A stretch of DNA of 64,000 nt from positions 130,701 to 194,700 of the forward strand of contig VMEE01000019.1 of assembly GCA_009910795.1 (NCBI GenBank), written 5' to 3'. The first letter of the stretch is position 1. Each line of letters opens with the position of its first letter. The stretch is from Dehalobacter sp. CP (GTDB lineage: Bacteria; Bacillota_B; Desulfitobacteriia; Desulfitobacteriales; Syntrophobotulaceae). The notes beneath the pieces are model-generated. The model ran no database searches. It was not told where the DNA came from and worked only from the letters and a program-made list of their open reading frames with translations. Of the stretch, positions 44,717 through 54,013 are shown piece after piece. The position numbers and the translations under genes are program-made.

Positions 44717-44942
44717 ATTTTTTTTATCTGCAATAATAAAGAACTTTTTCAACGGAATCCGAACAACCCGCTGCACAAAGGACATTAAAAACAACACGGA
44801 AAGCCGTTTATTATAAAAAGTGTCTAGGGCGCCCAATTAATCAGCGATCATCAATCATATTTTAAAAAAGCAAAAAGATTATAATGAGCATGAATGGTGC
44901 ACGTTCATGAAAAGTTGAGAATAGAGAGGATTAAAGAAATTG

Positions 44943-46772
44943 ATGAGAATATTTAATAAAATGCGATTGATACCATTCGTACTTGCGCTATTACTCGTAG
45001 TGATGATGGCGGTACCTATAATGAGTATAGCAGCCCCTACTCCGCTGACAGTGAATCTTGGAAATGCCTCCAGTTTTGCGGTTTTAGCCGGCTCAGGAAT
45101 CAGCAATACCGGATCGACCACAATCAACGGAGATGTTATCACCAATACAGGTGGAAATATTGGGCTGTCTCCGGGCTCTGCAGTCACTGGATTTCCGCCT
45201 GGGATAGTGTCAAATGGGGCAATACATGCGGCTGATGCTTTAGCAAGTGGGGCTCAGGACGCCCTGACAACCGCATATAATGACGCCTTCGGTAGGCCGG
45301 TCGATGTGGACTTGACTGGTCAGGATCTAGGCGGATTAACACTCACCCCTGGTGTCTACTCATTTAGCACATCGGCTCAGTTGACGGGAACGCTTACTCT
45401 CGACGGCCTGGGTGAAACCGATCCCGTATTCATATTTAAGGTGGGCGCCACGCTTATCACAGCATCAGGCAGTGATATTAACCTCATCAACGGTGCTCGT
45501 TACTGCCGAACCTTTTGGCAGATCGGAAGCTCCGCGACATTAGGAACGACCTCTCATTTCGTGGGACACATCTTCGCTTTGACATCCATCACAGCGAATA
45601 CCGGTGCAACGGTGCAAGGGCAGTTGTTAGCACGAAATGGCGCAGTCACGCTAGACAGCAATACCATTACAAATGGGTTTTGTGGGGCGCTGAGAGTTAC
45701 CAAGGTCTTTAGTGCATCGACGACTCCTTCTCCCGTCGTAATTAGAATCAACGGTCAATCCCCCAAAACCTTCAATGCAGTCAATGGCTGGACTCAGACT
45801 TGGGAGAACCTTCCCACTGGTAATTATACCATCACCGAGGATAATCTCGGACTTGGTTGGACGAATCAAATTCTCCCGACAACAACGATTCCTGTCTTAG
45901 ACGGAGCTACGGCAACAGCTGCCATTACGAATACCTATACGCCTAGCAGTAACGGGGGCGGATCGGGGGGCGACGAATCGGTTCAGGTCTACCCACCATT
46001 GATCAACGTAGTAAAAACGCCGGAACCGCTGGCATTGACTTCGGGACAGGGCTCGGTCACATATACCTATAAAGTAACCAACCCCGGCACAGTCGCATTA
46101 AGTGCGGTTAGTGTCGCCGATGATAAAGTGAGTCCTGTGAATTATGTTTCCGGTGACGTCAACAATGACAACCTGCTTCAAGCCAATGAGACATGGATCT
46201 ACACCAGCAAGACGAATCTCGGCGCAACCACGACAAACACCGCCACGGCCATAGGCAACGCAAATGGTATGTCAGCAACCGATATCGCGATAGTAACAGT
46301 TGTTGTATCCGGCACACCAACTGTTCCGCCATTAATCAACGTAGTAAAGACACCAGAACCGCTGGCATTGACTTCGGGACAGGGCTCGGTCACATACACC
46401 TATAAAGTAACCAACCCCGGCACAGCTGCATTAAGTGAAGTTAGTGTCAGCGATGATATGGTCAGTCCCGTGAACTATGTTTCCGGTGACGTCAACAATG
46501 ACAACCTGCTTCAAGCCAATGAGACATGGATCTACACCAGCAAGATGAATCTCAGTGCAACCACGATGAACACTGCCACTGTCAAAGGCAGCGCAAATGG
46601 TATGACGGCAACCGATGTCGCGTTCGCAACGGTCATAGTAACGGTCACCAATACTGTTACCGGCGGGCAGCTCCCGAAAACGTCCACTCCTTTGTATGAG
46701 GTGCTTATTATCGGCGCTGTTCTAACGCTGGTCGGAGACATTTGCTGGAGAAACAGAAAGCGTTATGAATAA
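44943..46772 (+). CDS. DUF3494 (ice-binding-like) surface protein with DUF11 repeats and sortase signal
   Basis: A 609-residue secreted protein. A signal peptide (1-30) is followed by a DUF3494 adhesin-type domain (about 38-240, NLGNASSFAVLAGSGISNTG), an SpaA/Cna-B-like domain (about 245-330), two DUF11 repeats (about 350-460 and 461-570) and a C-terminal LPKTS, membrane segment and basic tail (RNRKRYE). LPKTS is a sortase sorting signal, and the sortase gene overlaps its end. It should be attached to the cell wall. DUF3494 proteins include ice-binding proteins, but many serve as adhesins. Confidence 0.88.
   Translation: MRIFNKMRLIPFVLALLLVVMMAVPIMSIAAPTPLTVNLGNASSFAVLAGSGISNTGSTTINGDVITNTGGNIGLSPGSAVTGFPPGIVSNGAIHAADALASGAQDALTTAYNDAFGRPVDVDLTGQDLGGLTLTPGVYSFSTSAQLTGTLTLDGLGETDPVFIFKVGATLITASGSDINLINGARYCRTFWQIGSSATLGTTSHFVGHIFALTSITANTGATVQGQLLARNGAVTLDSNTITNGFCGALRVTKVFSASTTPSPVVIRINGQSPKTFNAVNGWTQTWENLPTGNYTITEDNLGLGWTNQILPTTTIPVLDGATATAAITNTYTPSSNGGGSGGDESVQVYPPLINVVKTPEPLALTSGQGSVTYTYKVTNPGTVALSAVSVADDKVSPVNYVSGDVNNDNLLQANETWIYTSKTNLGATTTNTATAIGNANGMSATDIAIVTVVVSGTPTVPPLINVVKTPEPLALTSGQGSVTYTYKVTNPGTAALSEVSVSDDMVSPVNYVSGDVNNDNLLQANETWIYTSKMNLSATTMNTATVKGSANGMTATDVAFATVIVTVTNTVTGGQLPKTSTPLYEVLIIGAVLTLVGDICWRNRKRYE
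45993..46650 (+). repeat. Two in-gene DUF11 repeats, 333-base period
   Basis: Units starting at 45993 and 46326 (each coding PPLINVVKTPEPLALTSGQG) are nearly identical in DNA as well as protein, so the duplication is recent. The period is exactly 111 codons, which allows copy-number change without a frameshift. Confidence 0.85.
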
Positions 46773-47379
46773 TGTAAAACGATCACGGAGCAATTTTATC
46801 TTGGTTACCGCTCTATCCATAGGATTTATGGGTTTGGGGATAGGAAGTATCTTTTGGGCAATGTTTCGTATGTGGGTACCATCCAATTCTTATGCCGTGG
46901 CCTCGGTGGCACCGGTGGAAACGGCTCCTTCCCTCGTCCTGCTTGCACCAGATAAAATCCTTTACCCTGTATATCCTGCGGAGGGTGACAATATTGGGAT
47001 CCTGACGATTCCGACCTTAAAGCTGAAATGGCCCATCTACCAAGGTACTGATGTGAAGGAATTGGAAAAAGGCGTTGGACACTTCATTCAAAGCGTACTT
47101 CCTGGGGAAAAAGATAATTGTGTTCTTTCCGGACATCGAGAAACGGTCTTCAGACAAATAGGCCGGCTGAAGATTGGGGATCAGCTAATTGTGCAAACTT
47201 CGGCCGGTACATTTACCTATGAGGTGAATGACACGCGAATCGTCCATGAAGACGACAAAACAGTGATCGTACCTACCGACCATGCCGTGCTGACGATGAC
47301 CACATGTTATCCATTCAATACTCCTGGCTATTTTCCAGATCGCTATATCGTCTCAGCGGCTTTAGTAAAAAGTGAATAA
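46765..47379 (+). CDS. Class D-like sortase
   Basis: A 204-residue transpeptidase with one N-terminal membrane segment (about 12-32). The catalytic His is in VLSGHRETVF, the Cys in VLTMTTCYPF and the Arg in FPDRYIVSA. It would cut the LPKTS signal of the protein encoded just upstream and link it to the cell wall. The two genes overlap by eight bases and are co-translated, forming a dedicated substrate-enzyme pair. Class assignment is from motif text only. Confidence 0.88.
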   Translation: MNNVKRSRSNFILVTALSIGFMGLGIGSIFWAMFRMWVPSNSYAVASVAPVETAPSLVLLAPDKILYPVYPAEGDNIGILTIPTLKLKWPIYQGTDVKELEKGVGHFIQSVLPGEKDNCVLSGHRETVFRQIGRLKIGDQLIVQTSAGTFTYEVNDTRIVHEDDKTVIVPTDHAVLTMTTCYPFNTPGYFPDRYIVSAALVKSE

Positions 47380-47837
47380 ACCATTCTATTTGCTCCAAAA
47401 TCAGGAAAGGAAACACGTGAAAATATGAAAAAAATGTTGTTAAGACTGTAGAAAATATCAAGGATACGCTCCAGAAGAAGGTAGAGTTGGTGAAGGATTC
47501 CGCAGCTCATTCTGCGCAGGAAGTACGTAATGTCATCAAAGACGTTCATGAAACAACGGAAGATGTAAAAAATGATATTCAGGACGGTTATCATGATGTA
47601 ACACAGAAAATTCATAAAACTGCCGAAACAAATATGGATATTGCCCAGAAGGAGGTAGAGCTAGTAAAGGATTCTGCGGCTCATGCTGCACAGGAAGTAA
47701 TTCATGTCATTAAAGACTTTCATGGAAAAGCGGAAAGTGTAAAAAAGGACTTTAAGAGCGGATACCAGGAAATCACAAAGGATATTCATAAAACTACCAA
47801 AAATATTTCTAAAGAATTTAATAAATCTGCAGAGTGA
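47380..47837 (+). pseudogene. Second YtxH-like copy, truncated and frameshifted
   Basis: Beginning right at the sortase stop, the frame TILFAPKSGKETRENMKK corresponds to the middle of the YtxH gene at 42.56 kb. A one-base loss in the A run near 47427-47433 then shifts the frame. The adjoining frame continues NVVKTVENIKDTLQKKVELVKDSAAH through two helical repeats (VELVKDSAAHxAQEV appears twice) to TGA at 47837. The 5' part and start codon are missing. It is followed by a 50-base degenerate copy of the start of the DUF948-like gene. Confidence 0.7.
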
Positions 47838-47898
47838 AGAACATGTGGAATAGGAATTGCATCAGGGATTCTGCTGCTTCCTATTCACCGGAATTAGT

Positions 47899-47941
47899 AT
47901 TCAAACGCACCGGTCGGCAGCGCCGATTAATCACTTAGGAG
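47899..47941 (+). repeat. 43-base direct repeat, copy B
   Basis: Identical to 44674-44716. It forms the leader and AGGAGG ribosome site of the GH130 gene. The two copies are 3.2 kb apart and flank the surface protein, sortase and YtxH relic. Confidence 0.9.
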
Positions 47942-47969
47942 GCTTATTATCAATAATAATAATAAATTT

Positions 47970-48959
47970 GTGACTAAGCTAAAAAGTCAGGACAATACCT
48001 ATAAAGAGCTTTTCCAACGGAATCCGAACAACCCGATATTAACAGCCAAGAGCTGGCCATATCCCGTAAATACAGTGTTCAATCCAGGGGTAACTCATTT
48101 TCAGGGCAAAATTTTGCTGCTTGCCCGAGTGGAGGATAGACGGGGGTTTTCTCACTTTACCAAGGCCATCAGCGAAGACGGGGTTAGAAACTGGCAAATT
48201 GACGACATACCGACGCTGGAGCCGGAACCGGACAACCATCCTGAAGAACTGTGGGGGATTGAAGATCCGCGGATTACTAGGCTCGATGAATTAGGCAAAT
48301 GGGCTATTACCTATACTGCATTTTCCCGTGGTGGGCCCCTCGTGGCGATGGCGCTAACGGACGACTTTATTCATTTCGAGCGGCTTGGATCGGTGATGCC
48401 GCCGGAAGACAAAGATGCCGCACTTTTTCCGCGCAAGGTAGACGGGAAATGGGCGCTTATTCACCGGCCGATTGTCACTGACTACGTACCAGGGGCGCAC
48501 ATCTGGCTGTCGTATTCCGACGATCTGGTTCATTGGAGCAATAGCCGCGTGCTGATGTACGCCCGCCGAGGCAGCTGGTGGGATGGCAGTAAAATTGGTC
48601 TTAGTGCTACGCCTTTGGAAACAGCTGAAGGCTGGCTTATGTTATACCATGGGGTGCGCCAGACCGCTGCCGGGGCAATTTACCGGCTTGGCTTGGCCCT
48701 GCTCGACTTAGACGATCCGTTTAAAGTGTTGCATCGGAGCGATGAATGGGTCTTTGGCCCGGTAGAGGAGTATGAACGGCAGGGAGATGTAGCCGATGTG
48801 GTCTTTGCGGGTGGATGGGTGTTGGACGATAAGACAGGACTGCTAAAAATGTACTACGGGGGGGCGGACACATGCATTGCTTTGGCTACGGCATCTATCA
48901 ACGACATACTGGAATACATTCGAAAATGTCCGGAATCGAGGGAAATGGATATTTGTTGA
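47970..48959 (+). CDS. GH130-family mannoside phosphorylase/mannosidase-like protein
   Basis: A 329-residue five-bladed propeller enzyme. RNPNNPILTAKSWPYPVNTVFNPGV, LLARVEDRRG, WGIEDPRI and WWDGSKIGLSATPL are the GH130 pattern, including the catalytic Asp in EDPRI. Members phosphorolyse or hydrolyse beta-mannosides. The start is given as GTG at 47970, but AGGAGG lies 30 bases upstream, next to ATT/ATC codons in frame. It is the first gene of a mannose-related operon with GT4, ManC and phosphomannomutase. Confidence 0.85.
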   Translation: MTKLKSQDNTYKELFQRNPNNPILTAKSWPYPVNTVFNPGVTHFQGKILLLARVEDRRGFSHFTKAISEDGVRNWQIDDIPTLEPEPDNHPEELWGIEDPRITRLDELGKWAITYTAFSRGGPLVAMALTDDFIHFERLGSVMPPEDKDAALFPRKVDGKWALIHRPIVTDYVPGAHIWLSYSDDLVHWSNSRVLMYARRGSWWDGSKIGLSATPLETAEGWLMLYHGVRQTAAGAIYRLGLALLDLDDPFKVLHRSDEWVFGPVEEYERQGDVADVVFAGGWVLDDKTGLLKMYYGGADTCIALATASINDILEYIRKCPESREMDIC

Positions 48960-49048
48960 GAAGACATGCTTTGAGGAAATGATGTAAGAGGATAGAATTA
49001 CCGGCAAAAATGATATGAATGATAACAAAAAAAGAAAAAAGGGAGATC

Positions 49049-50263
49049 ATGAAGATGGAAAAGACATACCAAACAAGGAAGTTGACATTTTTAAGCACAT
49101 ATCCGCCGCGAGAATGTGGGTTGGCCACATTTACGGAGGACTTGATGAACGAAATCGATAAAATAGGCTCATTCAGACCGAACGTGATTGCGGTCACGAA
49201 TACGGAAGAATATGAGGATTCGCGGGTGGCAGCCAAACTGAGTCAACACGACCGCGCCAGCTATTTCCAGACTGCCCGCTGGGCAAACACGCATACCGGA
49301 TTGCTGGTTATTGAGCATGAATATGGCATATTTGGCGGGGAGTGTGGCGAATACATTCTGGATCTAGCCAAGAATTTGACAATACCTTTTATCATCACGA
49401 CACACACTGTACTGACGAACCCATCCCCAAAACAACGGATAGTTTTGCATGAGCTTGGTCGACTCAGCGCGATGGTGGTGACGATGGCAGAAAGCGCGGT
49501 CCCGTTGTTGATAAGAACGTACGGCATCGAGCCGAGTAAAATAACGGTCATTGCCCACGGAGTTCCAAGCCTGATTATTAAGTCGCGGGAAGAGCTAAAA
49601 GTTAGGCATGGCTTAGAAAACAAACAGGTCATCAGCAGTTTCGGTCTCCTAAGCCCGGCGAAGGGGCTTGAATATGGGATAGAAGCTGTTGCCAAAGTTG
49701 TGTCGGAACATGAAAGCCTGGTGTACCTTGTTCTGGGTAAAACGCATCCCTGCGTCAAGGCGCAAAATGGCGAAAGTTATCGGGAAAGTCTGATTACTTT
49801 GGCACAGCGCCTGGGTGTAGGGAATAATATACGGTTTATTGATAAGTATCTAACGAAAGAAGAAGTCATGACTTACCTCAAACTGTCGGACATCTATATG
49901 ACGCCGTATCTGTCTAAAGAGCAGGCAGTCAGCGGGACATTGGCGTATGCCGTGGGGTGCGGGCGGGTTGTCGTATCGACTCCGTACCGGTATGCCCAGG
50001 AGTTGCTTGGAAATGGCCGGGGAATGCTCGCCGAATTTAGTGATTCCGACTCTCTGGCGTCATGCATCCGAGATGTACTTGAGAGTCCCCTGCGAAAGAA
50101 AGAAATGGAAAGAAAGACCTTTGCGGTCGGACAGACGATGACTTGGGCTAAGGTTGCCGGGCGCTATACGAAGCTGGCTTTCAACATGATGGAGGCAGCG
50201 ATGGAGACAAAGATAGATCAAACGATGGATCAACCGATGGGGCGAGGAGTGCTGGTAGGATAA
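49049..50263 (+). CDS. GT4-family glycosyltransferase
   Basis: A 404-residue GT-B fold glycosyltransferase. The N-terminal LSTYPPRECGLATFTEDL and C-terminal ISSFGLLSPAKGLEYGIEA, KYLTKEEVMTYLKLSD, TPYLSKEQAVSGTLAYAVG are typical of GT4, which often uses GDP-mannose or UDP sugars. The ATG at 49049 fits AAGGGAGATC. The following gene starts on the base after its stop. With ManC and PMM in the operon, GDP-mannose is the likely donor, an inference from context. Confidence 0.85.
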   Translation: MKMEKTYQTRKLTFLSTYPPRECGLATFTEDLMNEIDKIGSFRPNVIAVTNTEEYEDSRVAAKLSQHDRASYFQTARWANTHTGLLVIEHEYGIFGGECGEYILDLAKNLTIPFIITTHTVLTNPSPKQRIVLHELGRLSAMVVTMAESAVPLLIRTYGIEPSKITVIAHGVPSLIIKSREELKVRHGLENKQVISSFGLLSPAKGLEYGIEAVAKVVSEHESLVYLVLGKTHPCVKAQNGESYRESLITLAQRLGVGNNIRFIDKYLTKEEVMTYLKLSDIYMTPYLSKEQAVSGTLAYAVGCGRVVVSTPYRYAQELLGNGRGMLAEFSDSDSLASCIRDVLESPLRKKEMERKTFAVGQTMTWAKVAGRYTKLAFNMMEAAMETKIDQTMDQPMGRGVLVG

Positions 50264-51328
50264 ATGGATCAATTTGCAATCACGTTGAATGATGCACATA
50301 TTTTCAGAATGACCGATGACACAGGTATGTTCCAACATGCGCGGTTTAGCCTGCCCAACCTAACGGAGGGATACACCACGGACGATAATGCCCGGGCACT
50401 GATCATGGCGGTGATGCTCTATGAGCAAGGCAAGAAAACCACTTACCTGGCGCTTGTCTACCGCTATCTGGCATTCATACTGCATGCTCAGAATGAAAAC
50501 GGAGTATTCAGGAATTTTATGACATACGGTCGTCAATTCACGGAAAAGGAAGGATCTGAGGATTGTTTTGGCCGCTGTTTATGGGCTCTCAGTTTTACAC
50601 AAGCCTCGTCAGTAATGCCTCATGGCATTAAAGAAGCCTGTGCCGCTGCAATACTTAAGGCCCTGCCCAATATCAATAACCTTTTCGGACTGCGCGGCCA
50701 AGCCTATGCGATGATAGGTCTTGGCCATATTGAAGGTTCCCAAGCCGAGATTCTCCTGACAGGATTAGCTGATTCCCTGATCAGTCGTTTTGAACACGAT
50801 GCCGGAGATAAGGATTGGCAATGGTTTGAGAACAGCCTTACTTATGACAATGCGGTGTTACCGTGGGCATTGTTTGTAGCTTACAGGCGGCTTCGACAAG
50901 CGCATATGCTTCGTGTAGCGCAAGAGAGTTTACAGTTTTTTGATAAGATTTCATTTCGTGACGGTTATTTTCGGGCGGTTGGCTGCAAAGGATGGCTGCT
51001 GCGAGGTTCGAAACCGACATTGTATGACGAGCAGCCTCTCGAGGCAAGCACCGCTGCTTTGGCTCATTTGGCCGCCTATGAAGCCACCGGCGAGCAGAGG
51101 ATGTTGGAACTGGCCCAACAGAGTTTTGCCTGGTATCTGGGAAATAACTCTCAAAACGAAGGCCTGATTGATGGGGAGACCGGAGGATGTCTTGATGGCA
51201 TCACCGCTAAAGGCTTCAACTTTAACCAGGGGGCCGAAAGTATCATTGGGTACTGTATCGCCAATCTGGCCTTGGCAAAATATAAAACAGATTTCGTCGG
51301 TTTGGAAAGGAAAGTGATTCTCAGATGA
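50264..51328 (+). CDS. Probable alpha-barrel glycan-processing protein
   Basis: A 354-residue, Trp- and Ala-rich helical protein. Repeated pairs of helices with TTDDNARALIMAVMLYE, DCFGRCLWALSF, DWQWFENSLTYDNAVLPWAL and PLEASTAALAHLAAYEATGE suggest an (alpha/alpha)6 toroid as in several glycosidases. Acidic residues in TTDDNA and LTYDNA could be catalytic. In some bacteria such a domain is fused to a GT4 transferase; here it is a separate gene right behind it, overlapping manC by four bases. The reaction is not known. Confidence 0.65.
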   Translation: MDQFAITLNDAHIFRMTDDTGMFQHARFSLPNLTEGYTTDDNARALIMAVMLYEQGKKTTYLALVYRYLAFILHAQNENGVFRNFMTYGRQFTEKEGSEDCFGRCLWALSFTQASSVMPHGIKEACAAAILKALPNINNLFGLRGQAYAMIGLGHIEGSQAEILLTGLADSLISRFEHDAGDKDWQWFENSLTYDNAVLPWALFVAYRRLRQAHMLRVAQESLQFFDKISFRDGYFRAVGCKGWLLRGSKPTLYDEQPLEASTAALAHLAAYEATGEQRMLELAQQSFAWYLGNNSQNEGLIDGETGGCLDGITAKGFNFNQGAESIIGYCIANLALAKYKTDFVGLERKVILR

Positions 51329-52743
51329 AGGTAATTATCCTTGCGGGTGGCGGGGGAAACCGTCTATTCCCCCTATCGCGGACAAAATTCCCTAAGCAGT
51401 TTCTAAACTTTAATGGCGGCAAATCTCTTCTAACACAGACCATAGAGCGGTTTCTGGTACTGGTTCAACCGGCGGATATGGTTATCGTTACCAATCAAGA
51501 ATATGCTTACCACGTAAGAGCTGAGCTGGTCGCCGCCCAGGCGGGTCAGGCGCATATTCTTTTAGAGCCTTTGGCACGGAACACTGCGCCGGCTATTGCC
51601 TTGGCACTTCGGTATTGTGTTGACCGGCTGGGATGCGGATTGGATGAGGTGATGTTAGTAACGCCCTCAGACCATGTCATCAGTCCGGTAGAGGCCTTTG
51701 CTTCTACTGCGCATTTGGCGGAGGGCATGGCAAACCAGGATAGGATTGTGACCTTTGGGGTAGAACCTCATTGTCCAGAAACAGGTTATGGCTATATTCA
51801 GGTCGGGCCGCCCTTTGGCAGTGGCTTTGCAGTAAATTCCTTCCATGAAAAACCGGATAAGATCACCGCAGAAGGATACCTTGCAGCCGGTAATTACTAT
51901 TGGAACTCAGGCATGTTTGCCTTCACCATCAATTGTATGATGAACGAACTGCGGATTCATCAGCCGGATATTTATGATCTTGCTGACAAGAGCCTGAATG
52001 AAATACTAGAAAATTTTGAAGAAATGCCCAATATTTCGATTGATTATGCAGTGATCGAGAAATCCAAGCAGGTGGTATTGCTGCCACTCTGTGCGAAATG
52101 GAGCGACATCGGGTCTTGGGATGCGATCTATGACATTTTGGATAAAGATACGGATGGTAATGCCTTTGAAGGGGACTGTATTTCACTTGATTGTAAGAAT
52201 ACATTGATGATGGGACAAAGTCGTCTGATTGCCGGCATCGGACTGGAAGATTTGCTGGTAATAGAGACGGACGATGTGATTCTGGTAGCCAAAAAGGGTG
52301 AGTCGCAGAAGGTAAAGGATCTGGTGAACCAGATCAAGGCAGATGGCCGGACGATAGCTGACGAACATACCACAGTATTTCGGCCTTGGGGACAATATTC
52401 TTTGCTGTCCGGCGGACGAGGATATCAAATGAAAAAAATTGCTGTCAACCCGGGGCAGATACTCAGTTTACAGATGCATTACCATCGCAGTGAACATTGG
52501 ATCGTCGTCGGTGGCACCGCGAAGGTGACCATTGGGGAAACAGAACAGATGGTACATGAGAATGAAAGCGTGTTTATTCCGCAAACGACAAAGCATCGTC
52601 TAGAAAATCCTGGGAAGTTATTGCTGGAAATTATTGAACTACAGAATGGCGGTTACCTGGAAGAGGATGATATTGTACGGTTTGAAGATATCTATGGCCG
52701 AGAGGATGCGGATCGGGCCGTAGAAATTTCCGTAGGGGTATAA
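51325..52743 (+). CDS. manC: Mannose-1-phosphate guanylyltransferase / mannose-6-phosphate isomerase
   Basis: A 472-residue bifunctional enzyme. The N-terminal nucleotidyltransferase has AGGGGNRLFPLSRTKFPKQF, TPSDHVI and YAVIEKS. The C-terminal cupin has FRPWGQYSLL, MHYHRSEHWIVVGGTA and FIPQTTKHRLENPG. It makes GDP-mannose from mannose-1-phosphate and can interconvert mannose-6-phosphate and fructose-6-phosphate. Together with the phosphomannomutase two genes on, the operon can make GDP-mannose from fructose-6-phosphate. Confidence 0.93.
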   Translation: MKVIILAGGGGNRLFPLSRTKFPKQFLNFNGGKSLLTQTIERFLVLVQPADMVIVTNQEYAYHVRAELVAAQAGQAHILLEPLARNTAPAIALALRYCVDRLGCGLDEVMLVTPSDHVISPVEAFASTAHLAEGMANQDRIVTFGVEPHCPETGYGYIQVGPPFGSGFAVNSFHEKPDKITAEGYLAAGNYYWNSGMFAFTINCMMNELRIHQPDIYDLADKSLNEILENFEEMPNISIDYAVIEKSKQVVLLPLCAKWSDIGSWDAIYDILDKDTDGNAFEGDCISLDCKNTLMMGQSRLIAGIGLEDLLVIETDDVILVAKKGESQKVKDLVNQIKADGRTIADEHTTVFRPWGQYSLLSGGRGYQMKKIAVNPGQILSLQMHYHRSEHWIVVGGTAKVTIGETEQMVHENESVFIPQTTKHRLENPGKLLLEIIELQNGGYLEEDDIVRFEDIYGREDADRAVEISVGV

Positions 52744-52751
52744 GGAGAAAA

Positions 52752-54002
52752 ATGATGACTAGTCTTATTAAAGAAAATCATTTAAAACAAGTGGGAATGC
52801 TCGGCCAGCCCATCTGGCTGGATGATATCCGCCGCGATCTGATCACCGGCGGTGAGCTTCGGTGCCTGATTGAAGAAGATGGGTTGCGGGGGATGACCTC
52901 GAATCCAGCTATTTTTGCAAAGGCGATTACGGGCAGCCATGATTACGATGAGGACATTAGGAGCATGGCTCTAGATGAAAAAGACAGCATGGAAATTTAT
53001 GAAGCTCTCAGCCGGTGTGATGTGCAGAGTGCAGCCGCTGAGTTTCGGACTGTGTACGACGAGACTAACGGCAAAGATGGATATGTCAGCTTGGAGGTCA
53101 ATCCGCATCTGGCATACAATACTAACGGCACAATTACTGAAGCTCGCCGTTTATGGGCTGCCTTGAATCGCCCTAACGTCTTCATCAAAGTCCCGGCAAC
53201 GACAGAAGGGCTGCAAGCGATCCAACAACTCATTAGCGAGGGAATCAACATCAACGTGACGTTGCTCTTTGGATTGCCTCGCTATCGACAGGCTGCCGAA
53301 GCTTACATCGCCGGCCTTGAAGCGCGTCTGGCCCAGGGAAAGGCTGTGAAGCGTGTGGCCTCTGTGGCAAGTTTCTTTGTAAGTCGAATTGATACACTGG
53401 TGGATCCGCTGCTGGAAGAAATAATTGCGCAAGGGGGCGATAAGACGCAGCTTGCGAAGCAGGTTCACGGGCAAGTTGCCATTGCCAGCGCCAAGGCTGC
53501 CTATCAAATCTATAAGGAAACCTTCGGTAGTAATCGTTTTAAAAGATTGGCTGACCAGGGTGCCGGTGTGCAGCGGTTGATCTGGGCCAGCACCGGTACG
53601 AAGAACCCGGAATACAGCGATGTTAAATATGTTGAGGCGCTCATAGGAGCAAACACGGTGGACACGATCCCGGTCGAAACCTTCGATGCCTACCGCGACC
53701 ACGGCGAACCAAAAGCCCGCCTCGAACAAGATATCAAGGGAGCCAATAGGGTTTTGCTGCGATTGTCGGCGCTCGGCATCAACATCGAAAAGGTAACCCA
53801 GCAACTCGAGCAAGAAGGCGTCCAAAAATTCAACCATCCGTTTGACGAGATGATTGAGGTTTTAGCAAAGAAGTGTTCACAGAATTTGGGCAGGTATGCT
53901 CTCTGTAACCAGCACGGTTTTGCAGCCAGCTTCCAAGCCAATGAATCGAGGAAAGTACCTAAAGAAAAAGTAGTGACCGGGAAAAGTGCTTGTATAAAAT
54001 GA
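52752..54002 (+). CDS. tal: Transaldolase
   Basis: A 416-residue transaldolase of the long TalB/Tal-Pgi-like type. The N-terminus QPIWLDDIRRDLITGGEL and LRGMTSNPAIF, the Schiff-base Lys in NVFIKVPAT, and NVTLLFGLPRYRQAAEAY are typical. It moves a three-carbon unit between sugar phosphates and supplies fructose-6-phosphate. It lies between manC and the phosphomannomutase. The end overlaps the region of the next ribosome site. The longer C-terminus relative to short transaldolases is usual for this branch. Confidence 0.92.
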   Translation: MMTSLIKENHLKQVGMLGQPIWLDDIRRDLITGGELRCLIEEDGLRGMTSNPAIFAKAITGSHDYDEDIRSMALDEKDSMEIYEALSRCDVQSAAAEFRTVYDETNGKDGYVSLEVNPHLAYNTNGTITEARRLWAALNRPNVFIKVPATTEGLQAIQQLISEGININVTLLFGLPRYRQAAEAYIAGLEARLAQGKAVKRVASVASFFVSRIDTLVDPLLEEIIAQGGDKTQLAKQVHGQVAIASAKAAYQIYKETFGSNRFKRLADQGAGVQRLIWASTGTKNPEYSDVKYVEALIGANTVDTIPVETFDAYRDHGEPKARLEQDIKGANRVLLRLSALGINIEKVTQQLEQEGVQKFNHPFDEMIEVLAKKCSQNLGRYALCNQHGFAASFQANESRKVPKEKVVTGKSACIK

Positions 54003-54013
54003 GGGGGTTTGGA

